Part shown: positions 30,698-40,249 of the stretch, piece after piece | How positions within the stretch are numbered: position 1 is the stretch's first letter | Layout of the letters: each line of letters opens with the position of its first letter | Assembly (NCBI RefSeq): GCF_014653275.1 | Contig: NZ_BNAL01000008.1 | Span: 28,065 to 92,064 of the forward strand | Length of the DNA stretch: 64,000 nucleotides | DNA from: Deinococcus piscis | GTDB taxonomy: Bacteria > Deinococcota > Deinococci > Deinococcales > Deinococcaceae | Reading direction: 5' to 3' | The notes under the pieces: generated by a model | The model's database searches: none | Seen by the model: only the letters and a program-made list of their open reading frames with translations | What the model was told of the DNA's origin: nothing | Program-made: the position numbers and the translations under genes

Positions 30698-31527
30698 TGC
30701 ATCTACACGAACTGCATGCACCAGACGGGCGAACGCTCAGGGTCTACGATACGCAGCCTGAAGGAACGACGACGGCGACAGTCTTCTGGTATCACGGCAC
30801 GCCGAATATCGGCTCGCCGCCTCAGCCATTGTTGGCTGTATCGGCAGAGTAGGGCGTGCGCTGGGTGGGATACGACCGACCAGGCTATGGCGGCAGCACG
30901 CGTTTGTTTGGCCGTGAAGTCGCGCAAGCGGCGCAGGATACGGCGTTGATAGCGCGGGCTCTGGACATTCCTGAGTTTGGGGTCATGGGGCATTCAGGTG
31001 GTGGACCTCATGCACTCGCCTGTGCGGCGCTTTTGCCGCAGGTCAGGGCTGCGGTCAGCTTGGCAGGGTTGGCACCTTATGCGGCTCCTGGCCTGGATTA
31101 TTTTGCGGGCATGTATGCGGGAGGCTGTGCCGAGCTGGTCGCCGCTACACGCGGAGAAGCGGCGCTCCGCGAGGCGCTGGAAGCGGGTGACTTTGATGCT
31201 GAAATGTTTACCCCTGCGGACCACAGCGCCCTGGCAGACTCCTGGAGTTGGTTTCATAGCGTTGTAGAGCCAGCGCTTGAACAGGGGCTGGGCGGCATGA
31301 TTGACGATGATCTGGCTTATGTGCAGCCGTGGGGATACCAGCCTGCAGATATCAGCGTCCCTACACTGCTGGTGAATGGCGAGCAAGACCGTACCGTGCC
31401 TATCGCCCATGCCGAGTGGCTGCAAGACCATTCGCAGGCAGAATTGCGCCGCATTGCGGGTGGCGGGCACATCTCGGTGATGCTTTATGCAGAGCGGGCG
31501 CTTGATTGGCTGCTTCAGCGCCTGTGA
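30697..31527 (+). pseudogene. Alpha/beta hydrolase interrupted by an in-frame amber codon
   Basis: Reading from GTG 30697, coupled to the rpiA stop, gives HELHAPDGRTLRVYDTQPEG, then FWYHGTPNIGSPPQPLLAVSAE, a TAG at 30850-30852 (codon 52), then GVRWVGYDRPGYGGS in the same frame through to 31527. Both sides belong to one alpha/beta hydrolase: oxyanion-hole HG motif before the stop, nucleophile elbow GHSGGGP and the GGGHISV histidine after it. A single C-to-T change of CAG would explain the TAG. The downstream open frame alone (from 30856, 223 codons) lacks the HG strand. A recent nonsense mutation or a sequence error is most likely. Codon use is less GC-rich than the neighbours. Confidence 0.8.
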
Positions 31528-31588
31528 AGGCGGACGGGGGTCTAGCAGCGTCTCCATTCGCCTAACAACTCTGTCAAAATGGTGAGCA

Positions 31589-33154
31589 ATGACTAGCCCA
31601 ACTTCCAGCCCCATTCAGCCTTCACAGCACCACCAGACAGTCGTGATTCTGGACTTCGGCAGCCAGTTCACCCGGCTGATCACCCGCCGCTTCCGCGAGA
31701 TGGGGGCGTATTCGGTGATTCTGCCCGGCACCGCGCCGCTGGAGCGCATTCAACAGGAGCAGCCCGTGGGCATCGTGCTTTCGGGTGGCCCCAGCAGCGT
31801 GTATGACGAGAATGCCCCCAAGCCTGCTGAAGGCGTGCTGGACCTGGATATTCCCATTCTGGGCGTGTGCTACGGGATGCAGTACCTCGCCCATCAGGCG
31901 GGTGGCGACGTGAAGCGGGCGGGCAAGCGCGAGTATGGCAAAGCGGACCTCACCGAATACGGCGGTCAGCTCTTTAAGGGCATTGAGGGCGAATTTGTGG
32001 CCTGGATGAGCCACTCCGACTCGGTGACCCAGCTGCCCCAGGGCTACGAGGTGGTCGCCAAGACCGAAGACACGCCCGTCACAGCCATCGAGAACAACGA
32101 GACCAAGCGCTACGGCGTGCAGTTCCACCCCGAAGTGGTCCACACCCCCAAGGGTGGGCAACTGCTGGGCAACTTTCTGGACATCTGCGGCGTGGCGCGT
32201 GACTGGACCCCGCAGCACATCCTCGACGAGTTGATTGCCGGGGTGCAGGAGCAGGTGGGCGCAGAAGGCCGCGTGCTGCTGGGGATCAGCGGGGGCGTGG
32301 ATTCCTCAACGCTGGCGCTGCTGCTGGCGCGTGCGGTGGGAGACCGCCTGACGGCGGTGTTCGTAGACCACGGCCTGCTGCGCCTGAATGAGCGCGAACA
32401 GGTCGAAACCGCCCTGCGCGGCGCTGGCGTGAACATCGTGACGGTGGACGCCCGCGAGGAGTTCATGCACCACCTAGGCGGTGTAAGCGACCCCGAGCAA
32501 AAGCGCAAAATCATCGGGCGCGAGTTTATCCGGGTGTTTGACCGTGCCGCCGAAGAGCAGGGCCCCTTCGCTTTTCTGGCACAGGGCACGCTTTACCCCG
32601 ACGTGATCGAGTCGGCGGGCGGCGAGGGCGCGGCCAACATCAAGAGTCACCACAATGTCGGCGGCCTGCCCGAAGACCTGCAATTCAAGCTGGTGGAGCC
32701 TTTCCGCACCCTCTTTAAGGATGAAGTGCGCGACATTGCCCGGCTGTTGGGCCTGCCCGAAGATATCCGCATGCGTCACCCTTTTCCCGGTCCTGGCCTG
32801 GCGATTCGCTGCCTGGGCGCGGTCACCGAGGAAAAGCTGGACATTCTGCGGCGCGTGGACGACATCTTTATCAGCGGCCTGCGCGAGTTCGGGCTGTACG
32901 ACGACTGCTCTCAGGCGCTGGCCGTGCTGACCCCTATTCAGTCGGTGGGCGTGATGGGCGACGAGCGCACCTACTCCTACACGGTGGCCCTGCGCGCCGT
33001 GACCACCGGCGACTTTATGACCGCCGAGTGGGCCCGCCTGCCCTACGACTTCCTGGCGGCCATGAGCAACCGCATCGTGAACCAGGTCCACGAGGTCAAC
33101 CGCGTGGTGTACGACATCACCGGCAAGCCGCCCGCAACGATTGAGTGGGAGTAA
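31589..33154 (+). CDS. guaA: GMP synthase (glutamine-hydrolysing)
   Basis: Predicted 521 aa. It converts XMP to GMP with glutamine and ATP. The N-terminal class I amidotransferase domain has [17 protein letters not shown], the nucleophile Cys94 in [12 protein letters not shown] and FHPEVVHT. The ATP pyrophosphatase domain has the PP-loop [22 protein letters not shown]. The C-terminal dimerisation domain ends in [27 protein letters not shown]. It is preceded by a short gap after the interrupted hydrolase and has no strong Shine-Dalgarno; a CAAAAT box lies 8 nt before ATG. Confidence 0.97.
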   Translation: MTSPTSSPIQPSQHHQTVVILDFGSQFTRLITRRFREMGAYSVILPGTAPLERIQQEQPVGIVLSGGPSSVYDENAPKPAEGVLDLDIPILGVCYGMQYLAHQAGGDVKRAGKREYGKADLTEYGGQLFKGIEGEFVAWMSHSDSVTQLPQGYEVVAKTEDTPVTAIENNETKRYGVQFHPEVVHTPKGGQLLGNFLDICGVARDWTPQHILDELIAGVQEQVGAEGRVLLGISGGVDSSTLALLLARAVGDRLTAVFVDHGLLRLNEREQVETALRGAGVNIVTVDAREEFMHHLGGVSDPEQKRKIIGREFIRVFDRAAEEQGPFAFLAQGTLYPDVIESAGGEGAANIKSHHNVGGLPEDLQFKLVEPFRTLFKDEVRDIARLLGLPEDIRMRHPFPGPGLAIRCLGAVTEEKLDILRRVDDIFISGLREFGLYDDCSQALAVLTPIQSVGVMGDERTYSYTVALRAVTTGDFMTAEWARLPYDFLAAMSNRIVNQVHEVNRVVYDITGKPPATIEWE

Positions 33155-33194
33155 CCTGAAAGGTGCGTTAGGTGCCGAGCGCCCAGCGAATGTC

Positions 33195-33216
33195 AGCCGC
33201 AGGCCATCCTGCGGTT
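33195..33216 (+). terminator. Possible terminator after guaA
   Basis: A hairpin with stem CCGCAGG / CCTGCGG and a 4-nt loop is followed by a T-rich but broken tract (TTGTCTTCGTGTTT). Confidence 0.45.
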
Positions 33217-33432
33217 GTCTTCGTGTTTGGTTCCCTAGAGAGCCGCACCGCATAAACGTCAAACTGCCTGCGCTTGGCTGGGCGGTTCCTACGTTGGTGG
33301 CGAGTGAAAAGAGAGACTGCAAGGCGCGTAATCGCCCAGCGTCCAGTGCGGATTAGCCAGGAACCCTCAGCTTCACTTGGATGGGCAAGTCATGTATTCC
33401 ACCCTTTTGCCCTGACTTCCGCACCGGCCCGC

Positions 33433-33438
33433 TATCAT
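33433..33438 (+). promoter_or_regulatory. -10 box for the fructosamine-kinase-like gene (leaderless layout)
   Basis: TATCAT ends 6 nt before the GTG at 33445. Confidence 0.5.
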
Positions 33439-33444
33439 GCCAGG

Positions 33445-34266
33445 GTGACCGACAGCACCGCCACCCGCCTGCCTGAACTCACCGCCAGGTATGGACCGCT
33501 CAGCAGCATGGGCACGGGCATGCAGAGCCGGGTCTACGCTACGGCAGACGGACAGTCGGTGATCAAGGTGTACCGCAGCGGCGTGGGCAAGGCCGAGCGC
33601 GAGGCCGCGAATCTGCGCCGCGCCGGGCTGGGCGACTGGGTGGTCGAGACCCTGGTGGCCGACGGAGCCGAAGCCCTGGTCATGCGCCGTTTCGAGGGCA
33701 AGCGGGTCACGGCGGCCACGCTGCCTGCCGCGCTGCCGCAGCTCAAAGTGCAGCTCTCGCGTCTGCACGCCATTCAGCAGGGGCAGGTGGATGTGGGCCG
33801 GGTGGAAGAGCGGCTGCGCAAGTTCCGCCGCGTCCTGGCTTCGCAGGGGCTGGACGACCTGTTTGCCGCTGTGGAAGGCCCCTTGCAGGCGGGCGAATTC
33901 GTGCAGCCAGCGTCCTTTTGTCATCTGGATCTGTGGCAGGACAACATCCTGATTGACTCAGGCGGCGCAGTGATGCTGCTCGACTGGACCAACGCCGACT
34001 GGGACGACCCCCTGCGTGACCTGGCCCTGCTCAAGACGGGCACGCTGGACCTGCTGGGGGCCGATGAAAGCCTGGCCGCTGCCCTGCGCCTGTTGCCCGA
34101 GCGCAGCCCGCCCACCTTGCGGCGGCTGCGGGCCTATCTGTCGCTGACCTACTTGCACGACCTCTACTGGCTGATGATGAATGAGCCCTACGAGTTCGCC
34201 GCCGAGCGGGCCAAAAAGGTGCCGCGTGCCCGGCATGTCCTGAGCTGCCTGCCCGCCAGCGGCTAA
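33445..34266 (+). CDS. Aminoglycoside-phosphotransferase / fructosamine-kinase-like protein
   Basis: Predicted 273 aa. Protein-kinase-like fold: a glycine loop around [10 protein letters not shown], lysine in SVIKVYRSG, the Brenner motif [13 protein letters not shown] and the metal-binding [19 protein letters not shown]. Such enzymes phosphorylate small molecules, including ketosamines in protein deglycation and choline; the substrate cannot be told from sequence. GTG 33445 was chosen because it is just after a -10 box and near the first family-like residues; upstream frame is unlike the family. Confidence 0.8.
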   Translation: MTDSTATRLPELTARYGPLSSMGTGMQSRVYATADGQSVIKVYRSGVGKAEREAANLRRAGLGDWVVETLVADGAEALVMRRFEGKRVTAATLPAALPQLKVQLSRLHAIQQGQVDVGRVEERLRKFRRVLASQGLDDLFAAVEGPLQAGEFVQPASFCHLDLWQDNILIDSGGAVMLLDWTNADWDDPLRDLALLKTGTLDLLGADESLAAALRLLPERSPPTLRRLRAYLSLTYLHDLYWLMMNEPYEFAAERAKKVPRARHVLSCLPASG

Positions 34267-34390
34267 GGGCAGAGCTAAGGGAAGAAAGAGAAGAAAGATG
34301 CGCGAAGAGGGGAGAGCGCCCTACTTCTGAAAGCCGGTGGCGGCGCAGAGAACTGCAAGTTCTGCCTTCGTCCCTGCCCAGCGTGCCTGC

Positions 34391-34396
34391 TAGACT
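34391..34396 (+). promoter_or_regulatory. -10 box for small membrane protein / recJ (leaderless layout)
   Basis: TAGACT ends 7 nt before the GTG at 34404. Confidence 0.5.
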
Positions 34397-34403
34397 TTGG
34401 GCT

Positions 34404-34727
34404 GTGCAAGTGCTGTTTGCTCTTCAGGTCGTGGTGACCGTGCTGCTGGGTGGCCTACTGGCACTGACGGCCCTTGAAAATGGCGGCACCCTGAGCGTGC
34501 CGTGGCTGTTCTCGCCGGAAGTGTCGCTGGTCTCGCAGGGGCAGGGGCTGGTGGGCTTTGCGGCTCTGGGCGCCCTGTGGAGCTTGTTGCTGCTGCTGCC
34601 TGCCATCTTGGTGCTCTATGGGCAGCGCCGCCGGGCAGAGCGACTGCTGGCCGAGCGTGAGCGTCACCTGCAAGCCTTGCTGCGCGGCCAGCTGCTGCCC
34701 GGCGCACCATCTGGAGAGCAGCCTTGA
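34404..34727 (+). CDS. Small membrane protein upstream of recJ
   Basis: Predicted 107 aa. Two membrane segments (LFALQVVVTVLLGGLLALTAL and GQGLVGFAALGALWSLLLLLPAILVLYG) are followed by a basic helical tail (RRRAERLLAERERHLQALLRG). The topology and tail resemble LapA-type (DUF1049) proteins but the match is weak. The GTG at 34404 fits the -10 box spacing better than the GTG at 34383, which overlaps the box. Coupled to recJ by a 4-bp overlap. Confidence 0.6.
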   Translation: MQVLFALQVVVTVLLGGLLALTALENGGTLSVPWLFSPEVSLVSQGQGLVGFAALGALWSLLLLLPAILVLYGQRRRAERLLAERERHLQALLRGQLLPGAPSGEQP

Positions 34728-36817
34728 CCCCTGAGCCGGTCTGGTCGCCGCCGCCTACGCGCTGGCAGCTGGCCCAGCCTGCCCCGCTGCCCGCCTTGCA
34801 GGACCTGATGGCGCGTTACGGGCTCTCGGCCCCCGCCGCGCAGTGGGTGTATGGGCGCGGTCTGCGCCCCGAACTGCTGACGCCGGAGCACCGCCTGACC
34901 CCCAATCCGGGCCTGCACGAAGCGGCCCGTCGGCTGGTGCAGGCCATCCGCGCTGGCAAGCGCATTCGCATTCACGGTGACTATGACGCCGACGGCGTGA
35001 CCGCCACTGCCATTTTGGTCCTGGGCCTGCGGGCGCTGGACGCTGATATCCACGGCTTTATTCCCCACCGCCTGGAGGAAGGCTACGGCATTCACCCGTC
35101 CAAGCTGGACGAGCATGCCGCCAGCTGTGACCTGTTGGTCACAGTGGACTGTGGCGTCTCCAACCGTGAGGAGGTTGCGGGGCTGCTGGAGCGCGGCATA
35201 GAAGTGATGGTGACTGACCACCACGCGCCGCCGCCCACCTTTCCCGACTGCCTGGTGGTCCACCCGGAGCTGACCGCTGGCTACGACCCGGCCCTGCACA
35301 ACCTGACTGGGGCGGGCGTGGCTTATCACCTGCTGTGGGCTGTTCACCACGAACTGGGACTGCCAGAGCCGCGTGCCTACAGCGCCCTGGCGACGCTGGG
35401 CACCGTGGCGGACGTGGCCCCACTGACTGGCGAAAACCGCGCCCTGGTCGGCGTGGGGCTGGCCGCCCTCGCCACCACCGACATTGTAGGTCTGCGGGCG
35501 CTGTTGGACCTCGGCGGGGTGAAGCAGCCCTCGGCGCGTGACGTGGCCTTCGTGCTGGCTCCGCGCATCAACGCTGCAGGCCGCATGGGCGAAGCGGACC
35601 GGGCGCTGGAATTGCTGACCACGGCCAGCCCTCAGCAGGCCGCTGCCCTGGCACAGTATCTGGAAGTCCGCAACGGCGAGCGCCGTGAGCTGCAAGACCG
35701 GATGTACCGTGAGGCGCTGGAGCTGGTGGATCCCGGCGAGCGAGCGCTATTGGTTACGCATCCAGACTGGCACCCCGGCGTGATGGGCATCGTGGCGAGC
35801 AAGCTGGTAGAGCAGTTCTACAAACCTGTGTACATCGTGGCGCAGGGCAAAGGGTCTGTGCGCTCCACGCCCGGCATCAGTGCGGTGGGGGGGCTGCGCT
35901 ACAGCCACGACCTGCTGCTGCGCTACGGCGGCCACCCCGGCGCGGCTGGCTTTTCGCTGCACGAAGACAATCTGCCCCGGCTGCGTGACCGCCTCCAGGA
36001 CTACGCCGCGCAGTTTCCGGTGCCGGTGCCAGAGGTCACGCTGGACGCGCCGCTGCCCGCCTCCCACGCCACGCTGGAATTGTGGCAGGAGTTGCAGGCC
36101 TTCGAGCCTTATGGCGAAGGGCTTCAGCCGCCGCTGTGGCACCTGCGCTCCGCGCTGAGCGGCACGCGGCTGGTCGGCAAGAACAAAGACTGCTTGCAGT
36201 TTCAGGCGGCGGGGCTGCGCGGCATCAAGTTCCGTGAGCAGAACGCCGAAGAGGGCCCCCGCGACCTGGCGGTGCGGCTGCGGCGCTCGGCGTTCCGGGG
36301 CCGGGTATCGGCAGAGTGGGAAGCGGAGGAACTGCGTCCTCCACAGTCACTTACCCTGGCTGTGCCCCAAGCGCAAGAGGGGGCGCGTCTGGCGGTGCGC
36401 CGCACGCCCGAGCAGGTCATGGAGCGCCTAGATGCCGTGGAGCGCGGTGTGGCGGTGTACGCTGGGGAGCAACTGACCGCCTCGCTGCGTGTCCGGCTCC
36501 CGGACCTGCATTACCTTCAGCCCGCAGACGCCGCGCCAGAGCTGCCGCTGGTGCTGTTCGATCTGCCGCCTGCTGACACGCTGGAGCGCTGGCTGCGTGA
36601 GCGTCCTGAGTCGGCCCCGCCCGTCACGTTTGCCTGGGGCCGCACCACCCTGGCCGCGCTGGACGCCGCTCCCCAGGGCGCGGAAGGCTACCACCGTTTT
36701 CAGTGGGCACACGCTTACCTCACGCTGGACGAAGCGGGCTGGGAAGGGGCAGTCCGCGCCCTGAGTGGTCTGGATGCAGAGCCGCCGGTCCCTTTGCAAG
36801 CAGCGGGCGACGACTGA
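34724..36817 (+). CDS. recJ: Single-stranded-DNA-specific exonuclease RecJ
   Basis: Predicted 697 aa. 5'-3' exonuclease of the DHH superfamily used in RecF-pathway recombinational repair, the main route in Deinococcus, which lacks RecBC. Motifs are IRIHGDYDADGVTATAIL (motif I), DLLVTVDCGVSN, VMVTDHHAPPP (DHH) and the DHHA1 block LRYGGHPGAAGFSL. An OB-fold and a long C-terminal extension typical of Deinococcus RecJ follow (about residues 500-697). The TTG start overlaps the previous stop (TTGA) and follows GGAGAG, so translation is coupled to the small membrane protein. Confidence 0.93.
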   Translation: MTPEPVWSPPPTRWQLAQPAPLPALQDLMARYGLSAPAAQWVYGRGLRPELLTPEHRLTPNPGLHEAARRLVQAIRAGKRIRIHGDYDADGVTATAILVLGLRALDADIHGFIPHRLEEGYGIHPSKLDEHAASCDLLVTVDCGVSNREEVAGLLERGIEVMVTDHHAPPPTFPDCLVVHPELTAGYDPALHNLTGAGVAYHLLWAVHHELGLPEPRAYSALATLGTVADVAPLTGENRALVGVGLAALATTDIVGLRALLDLGGVKQPSARDVAFVLAPRINAAGRMGEADRALELLTTASPQQAAALAQYLEVRNGERRELQDRMYREALELVDPGERALLVTHPDWHPGVMGIVASKLVEQFYKPVYIVAQGKGSVRSTPGISAVGGLRYSHDLLLRYGGHPGAAGFSLHEDNLPRLRDRLQDYAAQFPVPVPEVTLDAPLPASHATLELWQELQAFEPYGEGLQPPLWHLRSALSGTRLVGKNKDCLQFQAAGLRGIKFREQNAEEGPRDLAVRLRRSAFRGRVSAEWEAEELRPPQSLTLAVPQAQEGARLAVRRTPEQVMERLDAVERGVAVYAGEQLTASLRVRLPDLHYLQPADAAPELPLVLFDLPPADTLERWLRERPESAPPVTFAWGRTTLAALDAAPQGAEGYHRFQWAHAYLTLDEAGWEGAVRALSGLDAEPPVPLQAAGDD

Positions 36818-36924
36818 GGCGAGCAGAGCGGAGAGGCTATAGCTGCCCATGCCGTTGAGTGCCCACTCGCCTTTACGGGTCGCCAAAGCTGCTGGAAGGT
36901 GGTGCCCCCGCTACCGGCGCAAGC

Positions 36925-37806
36925 TCAGCTGTCCTCGGTTTCGCCGCTCAGCTCAGCCTGGGCGCGGCGCAGTACGGGGCTGTCGTCCGGGGATTGCCCG
37001 GCGATTTCGGCCAGGTACAGTGCCGTCCACGCGCCCAGATACCACAGCGCCAGGCCCGGCGCGTAGTCGCTGTCGCCGCCATGCTCGGCGAACGGCAGAT
37101 GAATCACTTCATCTACCCGGCTTTCCATGATTTCGCGCCCCAGGTCCAACCGGGGGCTGAGGTCGCCCAGAATCAGCCCCACCTTGGCGTCGCCCTGCTC
37201 ATGCTGCGCCTCGAACATGCCGCTCAGCACCGGCAAAGGGTCGCCCAGCACCGGCACACTGTAGCTTTTGCCCACGCGGGCCAGCAGCTGTTGCCAGGCC
37301 AGCACCAGACCTTCGGAGCCGTCGTCGGCCAGCAGCAGGGGCGTGCGGCCATGTAGCCTCCAGGCCAGCTCGCGGGCGGGATTGCCTTCTGTCTCTGTAC
37401 CCGCGCAGCTCTGGGCCAGTGCCGCCAGCAAGCGGTCCGCCTCCTGCGCCTCGGCGGCGTGTCCGCTGGCATAGGCCAGGTACTGCGCTCCGTGGTAGGT
37501 CGCGGTGACTCCCGCTGGAATCAGCGTGTTGATGTGTTCGGCGTCTCCACCGGTGGCCACGCGCCGTACCTGAGCTCCCGCCGCTTCGGCCAGAGCGGCG
37601 TATTCCAGCGCCAGGGACGCACTGTCCGGGCTGCCCAGCACGAACTGGGTGCCACTGGCACTGAGCGAAGCGGCGATCAGCGGCTCGGCCAGCAGGGCCG
37701 CCAGCGTGCCTTCGCCGGTGCCGACTGCGCCGTAAGGAGCGGGTTGTACCTGCACCGGGCCGCTGTAGCTGCCGGGAAGGGCCAGAAGAAGAGAATGCAG
37801 ACTCAT
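36925..37806 (-). CDS. SIS-domain protein, phosphoglucose/phosphomannose isomerase-like
   Basis: Predicted 293 aa. The first half carries GTGEGTLAALLAEPLIAASLSASGTQFVLGSPD and YHGAQYLAYASG. The second half (ELAWRLHGRTPLLLADDGSEGLVLAWQQLLARVGKSYSVPVLGDPLPVLSGMFEAQHEQG ... EVIHLPFAEHGGDSDYAPGLALWYLGAWTALYLAEIAGQSPDDSPVLRRAQAELSG) resembles the C-terminal domain of bifunctional PGI/PMI enzymes. The N-terminal SIS pattern is eroded, so activity is uncertain. A TAAGAT box lies 7 nt upstream of ATG. Convergent with recJ. Confidence 0.6.
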   Translation of the reverse strand: MSLHSLLLALPGSYSGPVQVQPAPYGAVGTGEGTLAALLAEPLIAASLSASGTQFVLGSPDSASLALEYAALAEAAGAQVRRVATGGDAEHINTLIPAGVTATYHGAQYLAYASGHAAEAQEADRLLAALAQSCAGTETEGNPARELAWRLHGRTPLLLADDGSEGLVLAWQQLLARVGKSYSVPVLGDPLPVLSGMFEAQHEQGDAKVGLILGDLSPRLDLGREIMESRVDEVIHLPFAEHGGDSDYAPGLALWYLGAWTALYLAEIAGQSPDDSPVLRRAQAELSGETEDS

Positions 37807-37813
37807 GGGCTGA

Positions 37814-37819
37814 ATCTTA
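37814..37819 (-). promoter_or_regulatory. -10 box for the SIS-domain gene (leaderless layout)
   Basis: TAAGAT on the minus strand ends 7 nt before the ATG at 37806. Confidence 0.5.
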
Positions 37820-37973
37820 GCGGCTGGTGTGGGCCAGCGTCTGTGGCCGTGCCTGCCCCTTGGTGCCGGGAAGCCTCGCCAAGAAGCTCATAGAGGTGCG
37901 TGATATAGTCGCCCGCGTGTTTGAGCAAGGCCCAAGCCGGTTGCTGAGGAACAGAGTTAACCTCCAACCAACG

Positions 37974-38003
37974 AAAAAGCACCACCCTGCGGGGTGGCGC
38001 TTC
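37974..38003 (-). terminator. Terminator of tRNA-Arg
   Basis: On the minus strand an 11-bp stem AGCGCCACCC / GGGTGGTGCT (one G-T pair) with a CGCA loop is followed by a run of five T, 5 nt after the CCA end of the tRNA. Confidence 0.85.
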
Positions 38004-38007
38004 TGTG

Positions 38008-38084
38008 TGGTGTACCCGATTGGATTCGAACCAACGACCTTTAGCTCCGGAGGCTAACGCTCTATCCAGCTGAGCTACGGGTAC
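38008..38084 (-). tRNA. tRNA-Arg (anticodon CCG)
   Basis: The minus strand reads GTACCCG at the 5' end, pairing with CGGGTAC at the 3' end, then an encoded CCA. A D-arm TAGCTCAGCTGGATAGAGC, an anticodon arm TTAGC-CTCCGGA-GCTAA with anticodon CCG, and a T-arm GGTTCGAATCC are all in place. Length 77 nt with CCA. It reads the CGG arginine codon. Confidence 0.95.
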
Positions 38085-38128
38085 GCGCAAGCTCAGGTAA
38101 AGTATCACGCTCTAGAGGAGAACTTCAA

Positions 38129-40114
38129 GTGAATAAAAAAACCGGTCTCAATGCTCTGCTGATTGTTCTGTCGCTGCTGATGGTGGGCGGCATGGCCCTC
38201 CAGTTCCTGCCCGGCGACAGTGCCAAGACCATCACGAACGCTGTACGTGGTGAAAAAGGCACCCCGGCCATCCGCGTCAATGGCAAGACCATTACCGCCG
38301 AAGAACTGCAAAAGATTCAGGACAACAACCCCTCGCCGTTTGCTGGACAGAGCAAAGCGCTTCAAGACGACTTCCGCACCTTCATGATTTCGCAGGTGGT
38401 TCGGCAGAAGCTGATGGCGCAGGCGGCCAGCAACATCAATGTGACCCGCGAAGATGTGAACGCTGAAGTGACCAAGGTGCGTGAGGACAACAAACTGACC
38501 GATGACGCCGCATGGACCGACGCCCTGCAGCGCGTGGGCCTGAGCGATTCGGAGTACCGCGAGCAGGTGAAAGAAGGCCTGGCGATTGAGCGCAAGAACA
38601 AGGAAATCGAAGCCGCTGTGCCCGCGGCCACCGAAGAGGAAATGAAGACCTACTACGACCTGAACCCCACGCTGTTCCAGACTGAGCAGCGCCTCAAGGG
38701 ACGTCAGATCGTGGTTGCTGACGAGGACAAAGCCCGTGAGCTGCTGACTCAGGCCCGCAGCGGCGCTGATTTTGCCGACCTTGCCAAGAAAAACAGCACT
38801 GAGGGAGCTGAAACGGGCGGTGCGTTGGGCGCTCTGGGCGAGGGCGGAGCCCTGCAAGCGGTAGAGCCGGTGGTGTTGCCTGAAGAAGTCGCCGCTGCCG
38901 TGCAGGCGCTAGCTGCTCCTGGCCTGACCGACGTGGTGGCGAGCGGTGGCCGCTTTTATATCGTCAAAGTAGAAGAACTGCTTGCCCCCGAAACCAAGCC
39001 GTATGACACGGTCAAAGAAGAGGTCAAGTCGGCCCTGGAAACCAGCAAGAAGCGCGGCGCAGTCGAAGCGTTCCTGGATGAGCAGGTGGCGGCGGCCAAG
39101 ATTGAAGTGGTGGACCCCGCCTGGAAGTACGAAGACCCCACAGTCGCCGAAGTGGGTGGCCGGGCCATTCCCTACTCCGAAGTGGTGGGCCGCGTGATGC
39201 AAAACCAGCAGCTGATGATGATGATGCAGAGCATGCAGGGTGACCAGCTCAGCGAAATGATCAACGGCATGCTCAAGCCGTCGGTGGTGGAGCAGGTGAT
39301 TCAGGAATACGCCGCGCCCAGCATTGTGAAGGCTGAGAATATCCCCGTGGTGGGGACCCGTCAGGACCTGGTGAGCGGCCTGATTGCTTATGGTGGCCGC
39401 AATGTCAAAGTGACCGACGAGGAGCTGCGCGCTGCCTACCAGGAGCGCCAGCAGCAGTTCCAGACCCCGGCCAGTGCCACCGTTTCTGAAGCCACGTTCC
39501 CCAGCCGTGAGCAGGCCCTGGCCTTCCGGCAAGACTGGCGGGGCGGCGACTTCACCCAGGCGGCGACGGCTGCCGGGGGCATCGTCTCGGAGCGCGGTAC
39601 CGTGCAGGGCGACACCGACGTGCTGGAACCTTCGGTGCTTCAGGCCATTTTTGAAGGCGAGCTGCGCGCGGTAGGCAGCACCAGCCTGACCAACATCGTG
39701 CAGGCCAGCGACGGCTGGAAGGTGGTGTCGGTCAGTGACCTGCAACAAAGCCGTGTGTTGCCGCTCGACGAGGTTCGTGCTGGCCTGGAGTCCAGCCTCT
39801 TCAACGAGAAGCAAGCTGCCGAGGGCGAGAAGTTCCTGAGCAGCAAGGTCGCGGCCCTCAAGCCTGTCAACAAGCTGGATGAAGTGCTGGCTGCCCAAAA
39901 AGCCCGTGTGGGAGTCGACGCTCCGGCTGACGCTTCAGGTGCCCAAACGACTTCGGGTGCAGCGACTTCGGGGGCTCAGACCACTTCGGGTGCGGCAAGC
40001 TCCGGTGCGGCGACCTCTGAGGCGGCAACCACTTCGGAAGCTCAGGCGGCTCCGGCTGCGGCCAGCGCTGCGGCCAGCGAGGGCTCGGCGGCCACGACCA
40101 CGCCAGCCCAATAA
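38129..40114 (+). CDS. PpiD/SurA-like peptidyl-prolyl isomerase, membrane-anchored foldase
   Basis: Predicted 661 aa. Residues 9-27 form one N-terminal membrane anchor, the rest is extracytoplasmic. A SurA_N-like chaperone domain (about 45-165, with FMISQVVRQKLMAQAA and YREQVKEGLAIERK) is followed by a parvulin-type domain (about 190-285, LKGRQIVVADEDKARELLTQARSGADFADLAKKNSTEGAETGGALG). A second SurA_N-like and parvulin-like half follows (about 330-610, with PSREQALAFRQDWRGGDFTQAA). The tail (about 615-661) is a Ser/Thr/Ala/Gln repeat based on SGA-TTSGA units. GTG start follows AGAGGAG. Folding of exported proteins is its likely role. Confidence 0.88.
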   Translation: MNKKTGLNALLIVLSLLMVGGMALQFLPGDSAKTITNAVRGEKGTPAIRVNGKTITAEELQKIQDNNPSPFAGQSKALQDDFRTFMISQVVRQKLMAQAASNINVTREDVNAEVTKVREDNKLTDDAAWTDALQRVGLSDSEYREQVKEGLAIERKNKEIEAAVPAATEEEMKTYYDLNPTLFQTEQRLKGRQIVVADEDKARELLTQARSGADFADLAKKNSTEGAETGGALGALGEGGALQAVEPVVLPEEVAAAVQALAAPGLTDVVASGGRFYIVKVEELLAPETKPYDTVKEEVKSALETSKKRGAVEAFLDEQVAAAKIEVVDPAWKYEDPTVAEVGGRAIPYSEVVGRVMQNQQLMMMMQSMQGDQLSEMINGMLKPSVVEQVIQEYAAPSIVKAENIPVVGTRQDLVSGLIAYGGRNVKVTDEELRAAYQERQQQFQTPASATVSEATFPSREQALAFRQDWRGGDFTQAATAAGGIVSERGTVQGDTDVLEPSVLQAIFEGELRAVGSTSLTNIVQASDGWKVVSVSDLQQSRVLPLDEVRAGLESSLFNEKQAAEGEKFLSSKVAALKPVNKLDEVLAAQKARVGVDAPADASGAQTTSGAATSGAQTTSGAASSGAATSEAATTSEAQAAPAAASAAASEGSAATTTPAQ

Positions 40115-40134
40115 ATTCAGGCCACAACGGATAA

Positions 40135-40166
40135 AGAGCCCCGCCAGCTGGCCGGGGCTTTTTTTG
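40135..40166 (+). terminator. Rho-independent terminator after the PpiD-like gene
   Basis: A GC-rich hairpin AGCCCCG...CGGGGCT with inner CCAGCTGG is followed by seven T. Confidence 0.9.
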
Positions 40167-40249
40167 GAGTTGTCTACGCCCTAAAGGGGGCTGAATCCTT
40201 GCCAGCCGGAAAAGGACCGAAGGGCGTGATTTGCTGTGACTCTCTGGCT

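Noticed and set aside
37803..38108. Open frame on the minus strand reading through the tRNA (contains VAQLDRALASGAKGRWFESN)
   Set aside because: It is the tRNA-Arg sequence translated, a well-known false protein; the tRNA and its terminator explain it.
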